Positions 27,228 to 37,557 of a stretch of DNA of 64,000 nucleotides are shown in pieces. Position 1 is the first letter of the stretch; each line of letters begins with the position of its first letter. This stretch comes from Acidimicrobiia bacterium (GTDB lineage Bacteria > Actinomycetota > Acidimicrobiia > Acidimicrobiales > SKKL01): assembly GCA_041676705.1 (NCBI GenBank), contig JBAYRL010000002.1:124001-188000 (forward strand), in the 5' to 3' direction. Below the pieces are notes generated by a model. It saw only the letters and a list, made by a program, of their open reading frames with translations. It was not told the origin of the DNA and ran no database searches. A program made the translations under genes and the position numbers.

Positions 27228-28352
27228 ATGTACGAACTAATTGCTCACAACCGGCGGATGAGCTGGGTACTGATAATCGCCTCATTTGTGCTGCTGTGGC
27301 TGGTGGCGGCCTCGGTGAGCGCCTACACCGGCGGCGGTCGTATTGGTCTAGCCCTTGGTGTGCTGGTCGCTGGGGTCATGACCTTTGTGGCTTATTGGAA
27401 ATCTGATTCGGTGGCTTTAGCTGCGACTCGAGCCCAACCGGCATCGGTCGACGACTTTCCTCAGCTCCATAACATTGTTGAGGCACTCTCAATTTCGGCT
27501 GGTATACCCAAACCGCGGGTCTATGTGGTTAACGACCCAGCACCCAACGCTTTTGCTACGGGCCGAGACCCCGACCATGCTGCCATTGCCGTCACTACGG
27601 GCTTAATGCAGATTATGAACCGCACCGAGCTTGAAGGCGTAATAGCACACGAACTTTCACACGTTCGTAACTACGACATTCGGGTCAGCACTATCGCAGT
27701 TGCGACCGCTGGCGCAATCGCTCTGATTTGTGACATTTTCATACGTTTCACCTGGTGGGGCGGCGGACGTCGACGCGACAATAACTCCGGCTCAAATCCT
27801 CTGCTGCTGATCCTGTCAATATTGGTGATCTTATTGGCACCCTTAGCTGCCGGATTAATAAAAGCCGCTGTTAGCCGTAAACGCGAGGCCTTAGCCGATG
27901 CCAGCGCCGTTGAAATTACCCGCTATCCAACTGGCCTGCGCCAAGCGTTAGAAAAATTAGCGGGAAACAAAGCAGTTGTGGCACACGCTTCAACCGCTAC
28001 GGCACATCTTTGGATCGAATCACCCCTTGAGCGAGGTCGTGGCAAGGGCTCCAAGTTGAACTCTCTATTTGACACCCACCCGCCGTTAGAAGAACGAATC
28101 AACACGCTTCGGGAACTTGAAGGGCTCGATAAATGGGACGGCACCACTCCAGATACACGCGGTGGTAGTGGCTTTGCGGCGTCATCCACGTTTGGGGTCC
28201 CGGGCCAGCAGACGGCCTCAACCCAATCGACCAGCACCTCACCAGCCACCAATGGGCCCCAGCCTGGCTGGTACGACGACCCCTCAGGGCGGGTGGGCGT
28301 GCTTCGGTTCTGGGATGGATCACGTTGGACCAACGAAATTCGCAGAGCCTAA
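27228..28352 (+). CDS. HtpX-like M48 metalloprotease with C-terminal DUF2510 domain
   Basis: A 374-residue membrane protease for envelope protein quality control. Two N-terminal helices lead into the zinc site HELSH (H141, E142, H145); the third ligand lies in KREALADASAVEI, and another helix pair sits between. After the protease a low-complexity S/T/G/Q linker leads to a final DUF2510 motif (PGWYDDPSGR and LRFWDGSRWT), a small actinobacterial module of unknown role that is not part of standard HtpX. The ATG at 27228 follows AAGGAAA. The longer frame from 27150 overlaps the upstream gene and is rejected. Confidence 0.9.
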   Translation: MYELIAHNRRMSWVLIIASFVLLWLVAASVSAYTGGGRIGLALGVLVAGVMTFVAYWKSDSVALAATRAQPASVDDFPQLHNIVEALSISAGIPKPRVYVVNDPAPNAFATGRDPDHAAIAVTTGLMQIMNRTELEGVIAHELSHVRNYDIRVSTIAVATAGAIALICDIFIRFTWWGGGRRRDNNSGSNPLLLILSILVILLAPLAAGLIKAAVSRKREALADASAVEITRYPTGLRQALEKLAGNKAVVAHASTATAHLWIESPLERGRGKGSKLNSLFDTHPPLEERINTLRELEGLDKWDGTTPDTRGGSGFAASSTFGVPGQQTASTQSTSTSPATNGPQPGWYDDPSGRVGVLRFWDGSRWTNEIRRA

Positions 28353-28418
28353 GCCATGCTAGCGAAACCGGCGGTATCCCTCGTTTGGCTCATACCGCCC
28401 CACCAAGGCTGAACCGTC

Positions 28419-29222
28419 ATGCCAGAGCTTCCCGAGGTTGAAACCATTGTACGCCAGCTGGCACCCGTCGTGGCCGGTCAAACAATTACCCAGGCTGGGT
28501 CACACCCTTCGGCAAAATTTTCGTCGGCTGCAGACGCCATCGACACTCAGATTCATAAAGTGTTTCGCCGGGGTAAATATATTCTTTTCACGCTAAGTAA
28601 CCAGCACGAGCTCATCGTGCATCTAGGTATGACCGGCAAACTACAGCTAGTCCGAGCCCCAGACGCCAATGATGCCTATATTCGGGCCTGGTGGCAGCTT
28701 TCGAACGGGAAGCGGCTCGAGTTGCACGATGTGCGTCGATTTGGCCGTGTTGCGGTGGTTCGAGCTGGGGAATATGCCACCCTTCCCACCTTGGCGGCGC
28801 TCGGACCCGAACCGCTAGATTCCAGTTTCAATGCTGAGATGTTTTGGAAAGCCAGCCGGGCAAGCCGACGGGCCATTAAGACCCAGCTTCTTAGCCAAAG
28901 ACTGCTGGCCGGGATAGGAAATATCTACGCTGATGAAGCCCTATGGCGTGCCGAAATACATCCCGCCGCTCGTCAGCTCACCAAATCTCAAGCTGAAACA
29001 TTGCGCCAAGAATTAGCGGTCGTCATTGAAAACGCCATCAAACACGGCGGTACAACGCTGCGTGACTATCGAAGCCTTGATGGCAGCACAGGAGAAAACC
29101 AGCATCATCTGGAGTGCTACGGCCGTCATGGTGAAGCCTGCCTGCGCTGTGGCGAACCATTGGCGCGCATGGTGATCGACGGCCGGGGCACTACGTTTTG
29201 TAAAAGCTGTCAGAAACGCTGA
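28419..29222 (+). CDS. mutM: Formamidopyrimidine-DNA glycosylase (Fpg/MutM)
   Basis: Removes oxidised purines such as 8-oxoguanine and nicks the abasic site. The protein has 267 residues and starts with MPELPEVETI, giving the catalytic proline P2 and E3. LGMTGKL with the conserved lysine, LLAGIGNIYADE and the C-terminal zinc finger (CYGRHGEACLRCG with the FCKSCQ knuckle) are all complete, so the enzyme should be active. It follows the HtpX gene after 66 bases and faces ald, with a probable terminator between. Confidence 0.94.
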   Translation: MPELPEVETIVRQLAPVVAGQTITQAGSHPSAKFSSAADAIDTQIHKVFRRGKYILFTLSNQHELIVHLGMTGKLQLVRAPDANDAYIRAWWQLSNGKRLELHDVRRFGRVAVVRAGEYATLPTLAALGPEPLDSSFNAEMFWKASRASRRAIKTQLLSQRLLAGIGNIYADEALWRAEIHPAARQLTKSQAETLRQELAVVIENAIKHGGTTLRDYRSLDGSTGENQHHLECYGRHGEACLRCGEPLARMVIDGRGTTFCKSCQKR

Positions 29223-29245
29223 CACCGATTAATTAACCGGGCTGT

Positions 29246-29269
29246 CTCAACCAGGCCAGGGGCCTTGAG
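29246..29269. terminator. Possible bidirectional terminator between mutM and ald
   Basis: In the 118-base space between two convergent genes, CTCAA pairs with TTGAG, and inside it GGCC pairs with GGCC, with a CCA bulge on one side. There is no U-run, as is common in actinobacteria. The call rests on position and pairing only. Confidence 0.35.
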
Positions 29270-29340
29270 GTCCATCGGACATGACATCAGACAGTGACTT
29301 CTGACATTTGCTGATTCAGGCTATTGCGACCAATGGGCGC

Positions 29341-30450
29341 TCACGCCCACGCTTCAGACAGCGGAACATAGGGCCGACTCAAAGCTTCAGCCACAGCCGG
29401 GTTGGTCACCACACCAGCATGAATATTTATTCCAGCTGCCAAAGCAGGGTTCGAGCTGGCCTTGTCGCCTAAGCGGCCCAATTCCACCAAATACGGAAGA
29501 GTGGCGTTGGTCAAGGCCCGCGTTGACGTGTTCGGCACGGCACCGGGAATATTACCGACGGCGTAATGGGTGACCCCATGCATCTCATAAACCGGATCTT
29601 GATGGGTGGTTTCATGCGAAGTTTCAATGCAGCCACCCTGGTCGATGGCAATGTCGACCACTACCGAGCCTGGTTTCATTTGCTTAACCATGTCTTCGGT
29701 CACCACCGTGGGCGCACGACCTCCTGGTACCAAGACTGCGCCAATCACCAAGTCGGCTTCCGCCACGGCCCGCTCCACCGCGCCTCGGTTCGAAGCCAAG
29801 GTGATCACTCGACCGTGATTGATGTTGTCAAGGAAACGAAGGCGTTCCAAGTTCTTGTCTAGTAGATGAACTTCGGCCTGCACACCCGCCGCGATTGAGG
29901 CCGCGTTCCACCCCACATTGCCAGCACCAAGCACCACTACTCGGGCTGGTTGAACCCCAGGTACGCCACCTAAAAGCACACCGCGTCCACCATTGTGACG
30001 CTCCAGGTAGGTAGCACCTAGTTGAATCGAGATACGCCCGGCGATCTCACTCATGGGGGCCAACAGCGGCAAACTCTTGTCGGCTAATTGTACGGTTTCA
30101 TAGGCTACGGCCGTAACGCCGCGTTCTAACAGTGCGTCGGCCACCCCGGGATATGCGGCCAGATGCAGATAGGCAAAAAGGGTCTGACCTTCACGCATCA
30201 GCTCGAATTCTTCACCCTGTGGCTCTTTAACTTTGCACACAACATCGGAGCGTTCCCAGACCTGTGCAGCGTCGACCACCGTGGCACCTGCCGAGCGGAA
30301 CTCATCGTCACTAAAGCTGGAGCCTGCCCCTGCGCCTGCCTCAATGAGAACTTCAATTCCTGCCGCTCGTAGCTCAACCACCCCGTCAGGGTTTACCGCT
30401 ACGCGATGCTCGTCGATCTTTCGTTCTTTGGGAATTCCAATTATGGGCAT
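29341..30450 (-). CDS. ald: Alanine dehydrogenase
   Basis: NAD-dependent oxidative deamination of L-alanine, or the reverse. The mature ORF has 369 residues, the family length. MPIIGIPKERKIDEHRVAV is the characteristic N-terminus (R of the KERK/EHRVA substrate site). LLAPMSEIAGR, the nucleotide-binding VVVLGAGNVGWNAA, and VVDIAIDQGGCIETS are all present. I start at the ATG at 30450, because the 16 residues before it are not conserved. It is the last gene of a minus-strand run that includes the glycine cleavage genes, which fits a role in amino-acid nitrogen turnover. Confidence 0.93.
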   Translation of the reverse strand: MPIIGIPKERKIDEHRVAVNPDGVVELRAAGIEVLIEAGAGAGSSFSDDEFRSAGATVVDAAQVWERSDVVCKVKEPQGEEFELMREGQTLFAYLHLAAYPGVADALLERGVTAVAYETVQLADKSLPLLAPMSEIAGRISIQLGATYLERHNGGRGVLLGGVPGVQPARVVVLGAGNVGWNAASIAAGVQAEVHLLDKNLERLRFLDNINHGRVITLASNRGAVERAVAEADLVIGAVLVPGGRAPTVVTEDMVKQMKPGSVVVDIAIDQGGCIETSHETTHQDPVYEMHGVTHYAVGNIPGAVPNTSTRALTNATLPYLVELGRLGDKASSNPALAAGINIHAGVVTNPAVAEALSRPYVPLSEAWA

Positions 30451-30538
30451 TCCAAAAGTCAAGAGGAATGCGCGCCAATGCGCAAGAACAGAACCCAACT
30501 ACCTCGCCTAGCAGCAGGTTTTATAGTCTTGGAAGTGG

Positions 30539-30910
30539 CTATTGGCTAGAAGGCGGTAGTCCCTCCGGTGCCACTCTTGGGGCCTCTCGCATGCGTTTCG
30601 CGGCAGCTTCGCGTTGGTTGGCTTCGCGCTGTGGCACCTGGGCCGTGGGGCCTGAGCTTGGTTCAGCCGCGGTACCAACTCCGACAATTGGTGCCGGGGT
30701 TTGTAGGGCGACCAAGTCGAATGGCCCCATGATAAAGCTGCGCACGTTGTCACGGTCTAAAACGTTGATTTGGCCATCGGGCAACGTGTTCACAGCATGA
30801 ACACGAAACCAACCCGCTTGAGCATTCGCATCACGCGCCACCACGTCACCCACGGTCACATCGCGGGCCCTGATGAGAACGATCTCTACCTGCCATCTAG
30901 GCATTTTCAT
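30539..30910 (-). CDS. Small protein of unknown function coupled to gcvP
   Basis: A 123-residue ORF (or 121 from the second ATG at 30904). Its start overlaps the gcvP stop, so translation is likely coupled. The first 70 residues look like a small beta-rich domain: [30 protein letters not shown], and NVLDRDN with [13 protein letters not shown]. The rest is a P, A and charged low-complexity tail that should be disordered. I do not recognise the family. The position between gcvP and ald is unusual and no link to glycine cleavage is known to me. Confidence 0.65.
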   Translation of the reverse strand: MKMPRWQVEIVLIRARDVTVGDVVARDANAQAGWFRVHAVNTLPDGQINVLDRDNVRSFIMGPFDLVALQTPAPIVGVGTAAEPSSGPTAQVPQREANQREAAAKRMREAPRVAPEGLPPSSQ

Positions 30911-33722
30911 AGGCCTCTAAGGGAGGACATTCACACATCAAGTTACGGTCGCCATAGGCCCCATCGATACGACTCACCGGTGACCAGTACTTGGTCGACT
31001 CGTCAACACCTGGGGGGAATGCGCCCACCTGTCGTTCGTAGCGGCGGGTCCAGTTCTCAACCATCAAAGCCCCAGCGGTGTGAGGAGCGAACACCAGCGG
31101 ATTGTCGTCGCTGGTGTATTGGCCATCTTCAATCGCCTGGATTTCAGCGCGGATCGCGATCATGGCATCGCAGAAGCGGTCGAGTTCTGCCAGATTTTCA
31201 CTCTCGGTGGGTTCAATCATTAACGTGCCCGCTACTGGGAACGACATCGTAGGGGCATGAAAGCCGTAGTCGATCAGCCGCTTAGCAATGTCTTCTACGC
31301 TCACACCTGCGCTTTCACGCAATGGTCGCGTATCGATGATGCATTCGTGTGCCACATAACCATTGGCGCCGGAATAGAGAACGGGGAAATGAGGTGCCAA
31401 ACGTTTGGCGATGTAGTTGGCCGACAAAATGGCGATTTTGGTGGCCTCGGTCAAACCTTCTGCACCCATCATGCGAATGTACATCCACGAAATGGGCAGC
31501 ACACCGGCCGAACCGTAATGCGCCGATGAAACTGCTCCGATACCTTTACCAGGCAAGAATTCGGCTAAATGGGCTTTAACTCCAATTGGGCCCACGCCCG
31601 GTCCGCCGCCGCCGTGGGGGATAGCGAAGGTTTTGTGCAGGTTGAAATGGGAAACATCAGCACCAAAATCACCTGGCCTTGCCAAACCTACCAGTGCGTT
31701 CAGGTTGGCACCGTCTAAATATACCTGACCGCCGTGTTGGTGGATCAGCTCGCAAACCTCAACTACGGTCGGTTCGTACACCCCATGGGTAGAGGGATAG
31801 GTAATCATGAGCGCGGCCAGCTTCGAAGCGTGCTTTTGGGCCTTGGCACGAAGATCGACAAGGTCGATGTTGCCGTCGTCGTCGCAGGCCACCACCACAA
31901 CCTTCATGCCTGCCAGTACAGCGCTAGCAGCATTGGTACCGTGAGCCGACGAGGGAATCAAGCAGACTTCTCGTTCGAAGTCACCTCGGCTTTGGTGAAA
32001 GGCGCGTATCGCTAGCAGCCCCGCGAACTCACCTTGGGAACCAGCATTGGGTTGCAAGGAAACAGCATCGTAACCAGAAATTTCGGCGATCCAGTTTTCC
32101 AGATCACCGATTAACTCTAGGTAACCCTGTACTTGATCGAGCGGGGCGAAGGGATGAATGTTGGCAAATTCTGGCCACGTTATACCCACCATTTCAGCGG
32201 TGGCGTTCAGTTTCATGGTGCAAGAGCCAAGCGGAATCATGGTGCGGTCAAGGGCTAGGTCTTTGTCGGCCAGAGTCCTTAAGTAACGCAGCATGGCTGT
32301 TTCTGAACGGTAGCGGTGGAAAGTGGGGTGGCTAAGATACTCGCTGCTGCGTGCGAGGTGCACTGGAATTTTGCTCTCGGCCCAATTCCCAATGGTTTCA
32401 CGAGGAGCGGGTGTCGCTTGGGTCGCCTCAGCAACGGCTGCCACAAGACGTTCAAGAACTTCTTTGGTCGTGGTCTCATCTAAGGTCACTGACACCCGAT
32501 CAGCGTCAATTTCTCTCAGGTTCAAACCATGTTGCCGTGCCGTGTCGTGCAGCACCTCGGCCTGTTTGGGAACGTTCAATACCAGCGTGTCAAAAACTTC
32601 TTGGTGTTCAACGGCGATACCCATCTGGGCCAAACTTGTGGCCAAGCCAGCCGTTAGTCCACTCACCCGTTCGGCTATGGAACGCAGACCTTCTGGGCCG
32701 TGATAAACCGCATAGAAACCAGCTATCACCGCCAAAAGTACTTGAGCGGTGCAAATATTTGAGGTGGCTTTTTCGCGGCGAATGTGTTGTTCACGGGTCT
32801 GAAGCGTCAAGCGATAGGCGTTGCGGCCTTCAGTATCAACCGAGACCCCCACCAATCGGCCAGGCAAAGCCCGTACGAAACGCTCGTGTGTAGCCATGAA
32901 GGCAGCATGCGGTCCGCCAAAACCCATGCCAACTCCGAAACGTTGCGATGAGCCAACCACGATATCGGCACCTTGTTCGCCAGGGCTTACCATGACACAA
33001 CATGCCAAGAGGTCGGTGGCAACAGCGACTAAACCCGAGGCGGCGTGCACTGATTTGATGATGGGTTCGAGGTCGCGGACACGCCCGTCGGTGGCTGGAT
33101 TTTGTATAAACACACCGAAGACTTCGCTCGGATCGAGCTCGGTTTCCACATCACCAACGACCAATGGGATTCCCAGAGGCTCGGCTCGAGTACGGATTAC
33201 CTCAATCGTTTGCGGATGTGCTGCTTCATCCACGAAATAGGCGCTGGCTTTATGACGACCCACTCGGGCGATCATGGCCATGGCTTCAGCGGCGGCAGTG
33301 CCTTCATCTAATAGCGAAGCGTTCGCCACGTCCATACCGGTCAGGTCACTAACCATGGTCTGGAAATTCAACAACGCTTCGAGGCGTCCTTGAGAAATCT
33401 CGGCCTGATATGGCGTGTAGCTGGTGTACCAAGCCGGGCTTTCCAAGACGTTACGTTTAATGACCCCGGGCAGTTCGGTATTCACGTAGCCCTGACCAAT
33501 TAACGACGTCATCACTTGGTTCCGCCCAGCGATGCGAGCTAATTCGGCCATAGCCTCAACTTCGCTCAGCGCACCAGGTGTCCCAAGAGGTGCTTTTGCT
33601 CGGATCGACTCGGGCAGAGCGGCCTCGACTAAGGCCTCAAGAGACTCCACACCCACCGTCGCCAGTAGTTGAGCGGTTTCCCTTTCATCAGGTCCAACAT
33701 GGCGCCTAATGAATTCGGCCAC
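30897..33722 (-). CDS. gcvP: Glycine dehydrogenase (decarboxylating), P-protein
   Basis: Decarboxylates glycine and passes the aminomethyl group to lipoyl-H protein. The protein has 941 residues, the fused one-chain form. N-terminal FIRRHVGP, the [17 protein letters not shown] motif and the PLP-binding [17 protein letters not shown] with K697 are all intact. The GTG start at 33722 lies 5 bases after the gcvT stop behind a CGGAG site. Its last codons overlap the following small ORF. The H-protein gene is absent from this cluster. Confidence 0.96.
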   Translation of the reverse strand: MAEFIRRHVGPDERETAQLLATVGVESLEALVEAALPESIRAKAPLGTPGALSEVEAMAELARIAGRNQVMTSLIGQGYVNTELPGVIKRNVLESPAWYTSYTPYQAEISQGRLEALLNFQTMVSDLTGMDVANASLLDEGTAAAEAMAMIARVGRHKASAYFVDEAAHPQTIEVIRTRAEPLGIPLVVGDVETELDPSEVFGVFIQNPATDGRVRDLEPIIKSVHAASGLVAVATDLLACCVMVSPGEQGADIVVGSSQRFGVGMGFGGPHAAFMATHERFVRALPGRLVGVSVDTEGRNAYRLTLQTREQHIRREKATSNICTAQVLLAVIAGFYAVYHGPEGLRSIAERVSGLTAGLATSLAQMGIAVEHQEVFDTLVLNVPKQAEVLHDTARQHGLNLREIDADRVSVTLDETTTKEVLERLVAAVAEATQATPAPRETIGNWAESKIPVHLARSSEYLSHPTFHRYRSETAMLRYLRTLADKDLALDRTMIPLGSCTMKLNATAEMVGITWPEFANIHPFAPLDQVQGYLELIGDLENWIAEISGYDAVSLQPNAGSQGEFAGLLAIRAFHQSRGDFEREVCLIPSSAHGTNAASAVLAGMKVVVVACDDDGNIDLVDLRAKAQKHASKLAALMITYPSTHGVYEPTVVEVCELIHQHGGQVYLDGANLNALVGLARPGDFGADVSHFNLHKTFAIPHGGGGPGVGPIGVKAHLAEFLPGKGIGAVSSAHYGSAGVLPISWMYIRMMGAEGLTEATKIAILSANYIAKRLAPHFPVLYSGANGYVAHECIIDTRPLRESAGVSVEDIAKRLIDYGFHAPTMSFPVAGTLMIEPTESENLAELDRFCDAMIAIRAEIQAIEDGQYTSDDNPLVFAPHTAGALMVENWTRRYERQVGAFPPGVDESTKYWSPVSRIDGAYGDRNLMCECPPLEAYENA

Positions 33723-33727
33723 TGTGT

Positions 33728-34864
33728 TTATCTCCGTTTTTGTTTATTGGGTAAGAATGGTAGGCGTACGATTTGAACCTGCACAGGTTTACCTCGTACG
33801 TCGGCCACCAGGGTATCGCCCCTGGTGATTGGGCTTCCATCGGCATAGGTTTGTGCCACGAGGGCCATAGCAATTGGTCCGCCGACTGTTGCGCCGTAGC
33901 CGCCCGAGGTGACATAGCCCACCTCTTCACCGTCGGGACTGGTGAGCTTGGCGCCATCACGCACCATCTTGCGCCCCTGCACCATAAGACCAATGCGCTG
34001 GCGAGGAGCCCCATTGGCGAGCTGGTCGAGGATTACCCCATCTCCAAGGAAGCCACCCCCTTGGCGTCGTCGCGGTGGGATAGCCCAGGTGAGACCGGCT
34101 TCAATGGGGCTGATAGATTCAGTTAGTTCATTGCCATAAAGGCACAATCCGGCTTCAATCCGAAGCGAACCTCGGGCCGCCAAACCAGCCGGTTCTACCG
34201 TGTCTTGCAACAAAATTCGGCGGGCCAGATACACCGACCGTGGTGCCGGTGCCCAAATTTCGAAACCATCTTCCCCGGTGTACCCGCTACGACTAACGAT
34301 GCAGGAAATACCGGCGACCGTGGTTTCGACCAGTTCCATAAACAGCAGTTCGGAGAGGCGGACTTCCGGCCCGATAAGCGGGGCCAAGCTACTTTCAGCT
34401 GCCGGGCCTTGCAGGGCCAAGAGTGCCATGTCGTTGCGTTCCACCAATTCCAGCGATGGTGGAAGTTGGTTCCGTAAATGCGCTAAATCAGCTTCGTAGC
34501 GACTGGCGTTCACGATTAAGACGAAGTGGTCGCCGCGGTTGCCAACCATTAGGTCGTCGATTGTTCCGCCCGCTTCATTGGTTAAAAACGTGTAGCGCAA
34601 CTTATCGACGGGCAAATCGATCAGATCGGCTGGCATTAAGCGTTCAAGTTCCGTGGCGATGACACTCATGTCGTCGCCGTGCACTTCGATCAGACCCATG
34701 TGGCTCACGTCAAAAAGTGAGGCCGCAACCCTGGTTTGATGGTGTTCTGCTATTTCGCCGTAACCGTAGCTAAGGGGTAGTTCCCAACCTGCAAAGGATT
34801 CGAACCGACCACCTAACTCGACTTCTAGTGGGTATAAAGGAGATCGGCGCAGATTATCGGTCAC
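33728..34864 (-). CDS. gcvT: Aminomethyltransferase (glycine cleavage T-protein)
   Basis: Moves the one-carbon unit from H-protein to tetrahydrofolate. The protein has 378 residues from the GTG at 34864. [56 protein letters not shown] and [20 protein letters not shown] are the standard landmarks, including the catalytic aspartate (D of FDVSHMG type). I choose the GTG at 34864 because the frame upstream overlaps the M15 peptidase end and is not conserved. It lies 10 bases after that gene and 5 before gcvP. Confidence 0.94.
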   Translation of the reverse strand: MTDNLRRSPLYPLEVELGGRFESFAGWELPLSYGYGEIAEHHQTRVAASLFDVSHMGLIEVHGDDMSVIATELERLMPADLIDLPVDKLRYTFLTNEAGGTIDDLMVGNRGDHFVLIVNASRYEADLAHLRNQLPPSLELVERNDMALLALQGPAAESSLAPLIGPEVRLSELLFMELVETTVAGISCIVSRSGYTGEDGFEIWAPAPRSVYLARRILLQDTVEPAGLAARGSLRIEAGLCLYGNELTESISPIEAGLTWAIPPRRRQGGGFLGDGVILDQLANGAPRQRIGLMVQGRKMVRDGAKLTSPDGEEVGYVTSGGYGATVGGPIAMALVAQTYADGSPITRGDTLVADVRGKPVQVQIVRLPFLPNKQKRR

Positions 34865-34874
34865 AGCAAATAAA

Positions 34875-36077
34875 CTAGCCGCCGGTAGTGGACCAGTGCC
34901 ACGGTTCGCTAGGCAGATTCTTGAAGCCAAAGCGTGCCGCATTAGCACTTAGCCACTGGAAGCAAGCAGTAGATCGGCTGGAGCAGTTGTTGAAGTCAAT
35001 AGCCAGGCCTTGTTCGTGCATGGAGCGGCCTGGAATGGCGGTCGGGACTCGGCAACTTGAAGGTGAAGCGGTCCACACGTCAGGGCATCCATTTACTCTA
35101 CGCAGGTGAATTTGCACACTGTTGTCACGATAGCCAGCACCGGTAAGGGTGATTCCGTCGGCTGCGGCGGCTTGGAGCATGGCCGCCACCTGCGCCTGGA
35201 TCGAAGCGTTGACCACGATGCCACCTACACGCACTACGCTCACTGAAGGCGCATTAGGCATGGGTTGTTGGCCTTGGCGTGCGTTTGCTTCGGCAATTTG
35301 GCGCTGAAGCTCTTCTCGACGCTTACGTTCTTCTTCTTGGCGTTGACGCTCCCGGCGGTCCAGCTCATTGGTGATGCTATTAGCACTAGCTTCCAAGCTT
35401 CGGTCTTGTGATTGCAGCTGATCAAGCAACGCTTGGGCTTGTGCTGCGAGACTGGCCTGAACATCACGAGCCGCTTCGAGGTCAACCAAGATTTCTTCGA
35501 TATCTTGACGAGCCTTTAGAGCTCGCTCTTCCGCTTCACGTGCTTCTTGGGCGTAGCGTGTGGTGTCTTCTTGCGCAATACGGAATCGATCTAGGACATC
35601 GGCGCGATCAGCGACCCGCATTTCCAAGAGTGCCTGCCGCTCCGGAGCGTTGCCAATATCGCCGTCGAGAACCACTTTCAGTGAGTCTTGCTGCGGCGGG
35701 CTTACATAGGCACTAACTGCTATGGCGGCCAAAGCTTCTTTAAGTGATTCCACTTCAGCCGCGGTTTCTGCGGCATTGGCGTCGGCTTCAGCCTTGTCAG
35801 CCTCGGCCTGCTCCACGTCTCTTTGGGCGTCTTCGAGGCGGGTTTGCTGGGCACGTACTTCGGCTTCGGCGGCCTGCAAAGCCGCGGTTATTTCTTCTAA
35901 GGAAGCATGCTGAACATCAATCTTGCCAGCCAGCACAGCCTGTTCAGAACGGATGCGATCTCTTTCAGCCCGAAGGTCCTGGTCGGACTGTTCGGCCGCT
36001 GCGGCCACATTCGACAAAGCCAGGGCACCTGCTATGAATAACCCGACGATGCGTGTGCGCCGTTTCCAGTTCTGCAT
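34875..36077 (-). CDS. Secreted coiled-coil protein with M15 (VanY-type) peptidase domain
   Basis: A 400-residue exported protein, probably a cell-wall D-alanyl-D-alanine-type carboxypeptidase or endopeptidase. A signal peptide (basic start, then a hydrophobic IVGLFIAGALALSNVAAA) is followed by about 230 residues of strongly charged coiled coil, as in FtsX/EnvC-type and RipA-like hydrolase regulators. The C-terminal domain has the M15 zinc motifs SMHEQGLAIDF (H and D ligands) and EPWHWS (catalytic E and last H). Four cysteines (GCPD, SCRV, NNCSS, ACFQ) could form extracellular disulfides. A perfect AGGAGGGG site precedes the ATG. It is upstream of gcvT with 10 bases between, an odd operon neighbour. 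Confidence 0.88.
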   Translation of the reverse strand: MQNWKRRTRIVGLFIAGALALSNVAAAAEQSDQDLRAERDRIRSEQAVLAGKIDVQHASLEEITAALQAAEAEVRAQQTRLEDAQRDVEQAEADKAEADANAAETAAEVESLKEALAAIAVSAYVSPPQQDSLKVVLDGDIGNAPERQALLEMRVADRADVLDRFRIAQEDTTRYAQEAREAEERALKARQDIEEILVDLEAARDVQASLAAQAQALLDQLQSQDRSLEASANSITNELDRRERQRQEEERKRREELQRQIAEANARQGQQPMPNAPSVSVVRVGGIVVNASIQAQVAAMLQAAAADGITLTGAGYRDNSVQIHLRRVNGCPDVWTASPSSCRVPTAIPGRSMHEQGLAIDFNNCSSRSTACFQWLSANAARFGFKNLPSEPWHWSTTGG

Positions 36078-36152
36078 GCCCCTCCTGAGAGAATGGCCTA
36101 GCGGATTCGTTACGAAACTGTAACAAAGCTTTGGCGCAAATGATACTCGGTG

Positions 36153-36797
36153 TCAAGTAGCAAGTCCGACGGGACAGCTAACACCGGTACCGGCGATGCC
36201 GCAATAACCAAAAGGATTCTTGTGCAGATACTGCTGGTGGAACGCTTCGGCGTAATAAAACGGTCCGGCGTTATCGATCTCAGTTGTAATGGTGCTGTAA
36301 CCCGCCCGGCTCAGTTCCTCGTTGTAGGCAGCCTTGGTAGCTAGGGCAATCTGGCGTTGATTCTCGTTGGTGTAATAAAGAGCCGAACGATATTGCGTAC
36401 CTACATCGTTACCTTGACGCATGCCTTGGGTTGGGTCGTGGTTCTCCCAAAACACTTTGGTTAAATCGTGGTAGGTAATCACTTTGGGATCAAAGACCAC
36501 CAAGACCACCTCGGTGTGGCCAGTTTGGCCCGAGCAAGTCTCTTCATAAGTAGGGTTCGGCGTATAGCCACCGCTGTAGCCCACGGCTGTGGTTATCACT
36601 CCGTCTAATTGCCAAAACAGTCGCTCGGCACCCCAGAAGCATCCCATCCCAAAAATGGCTCGCTCGCTACCTTGGGGGAAGGGGCCCAGCAGCGAGGTGC
36701 CCAGAACACTGTGGCGTTCTGGCACTGGCATAGCTTCGCTACGCCCGCTCAAAGCTTCATGACGACCTGGCAGTGCAAGTCTGACACGTCCAAACAT
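36153..36797 (-). CDS. msrA: Peptide methionine sulfoxide reductase MsrA
   Basis: Reduces methionine-S-sulfoxide in proteins. The protein has 214 residues from the ATG at 36797, chosen because GGGAGGG lies 7 bases upstream. The catalytic motif [13 protein letters not shown] is present, with [28 protein letters not shown] substrate-site blocks. C-terminal cysteines ([15 protein letters not shown]) serve as resolving residues. The N-terminal 40 residues before the reductase domain ([20 protein letters not shown]) are the extension usual in the longer MsrA type. It is divergent from the two-component regulator. Confidence 0.93.
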   Translation of the reverse strand: MFGRVRLALPGRHEALSGRSEAMPVPERHSVLGTSLLGPFPQGSERAIFGMGCFWGAERLFWQLDGVITTAVGYSGGYTPNPTYEETCSGQTGHTEVVLVVFDPKVITYHDLTKVFWENHDPTQGMRQGNDVGTQYRSALYYTNENQRQIALATKAAYNEELSRAGYSTITTEIDNAGPFYYAEAFHQQYLHKNPFGYCGIAGTGVSCPVGLAT

Positions 36798-36855
36798 GTT
36801 CAACCCTCCCAAGCGGCGCACTGCATCGAACATGCAGATCTGCGACTATTAAAGT

Positions 36856-37557
36856 GTGGTTAATAACACGATACGAGTTTTAGTAGTCGATGACGACCGT
36901 GCCATTCGCGATTCACTAGCACGGGCTCTAAGAATCGAAGGCTGGCAGGTATCAGTGGCCTCAGATGGCGCCGAAGCGTTGACCATGGTGGCCGAAAGCA
37001 ACCCTGATGTAATTGTGCTTGACGTTATGATGCCCGAGCTAGATGGTTTGGCGGTGTGCCAACAACTTCGTGGGGACGGAAATGAAGTTGCCATCTTAAT
37101 GTTGACGGCCAGGGTGGAGACTGCCGATCGGGTGGCCGGCCTCGACGCCGGGGCCGACGACTATTTGGTGAAACCCTTCGAACTTGATGAGCTTCTAGCG
37201 AGAATCCGCGCCCTATTGCGTCGAACCCGGACTGACATGGCCAGCGCTACTCCTGATACCACCTTAGAAATAGAAGATTTGCGCCTTGACCCGGCAACCC
37301 GGCGCGTTTGGCGAGGCGACACCGAGATTGAACTTACCCGCACCGAGTTCAATTTGTTGGAACTTCTCATGCGCAACCAGGGCGTTGTGCTTGACCATTC
37401 CACTATTTACGATCGGATTTGGGGCTACGATTTTGGTCCTGATTCCAAGAACTTGGCGGTTTACATTAGCTATTTACGACGCAAAATAGACACCGATAAT
37501 CTGGCACCGCTCATTCACACCATCAGAGGCTTTGGCTATACCCTTCGAGCCGCATGA
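36856..37557 (+). CDS. OmpR/PrrA-type response regulator
   Basis: A 233-residue transcription regulator. The receiver domain carries acidic residues D12-D14, the phospho-acceptor D56 (VIVLDVMMP), T84 and K106. The C-terminal winged helix has ELTRTEFNLLELLMRN, DRIWGYDFG and the recognition-helix region LAVYISYLRRKI, ending in TIRGFGYTLR. It resembles mycobacterial MprA/PrrA. The GTG start at 36856 lacks a clear ribosome binding site. The stop overlaps the kinase start by 4 bases (ATGA). Targets are unknown. Confidence 0.92.
   Translation: MVNNTIRVLVVDDDRAIRDSLARALRIEGWQVSVASDGAEALTMVAESNPDVIVLDVMMPELDGLAVCQQLRGDGNEVAILMLTARVETADRVAGLDAGADDYLVKPFELDELLARIRALLRRTRTDMASATPDTTLEIEDLRLDPATRRVWRGDTEIELTRTEFNLLELLMRNQGVVLDHSTIYDRIWGYDFGPDSKNLAVYISYLRRKIDTDNLAPLIHTIRGFGYTLRAA

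Noticed and set aside
36078..36152. Glycine riboswitch before the gcv genes
   Set aside because: The 75-base gap upstream of the M15 peptidase and the 10-base gap before gcvT are too short, and no glycine aptamer motif was seen.
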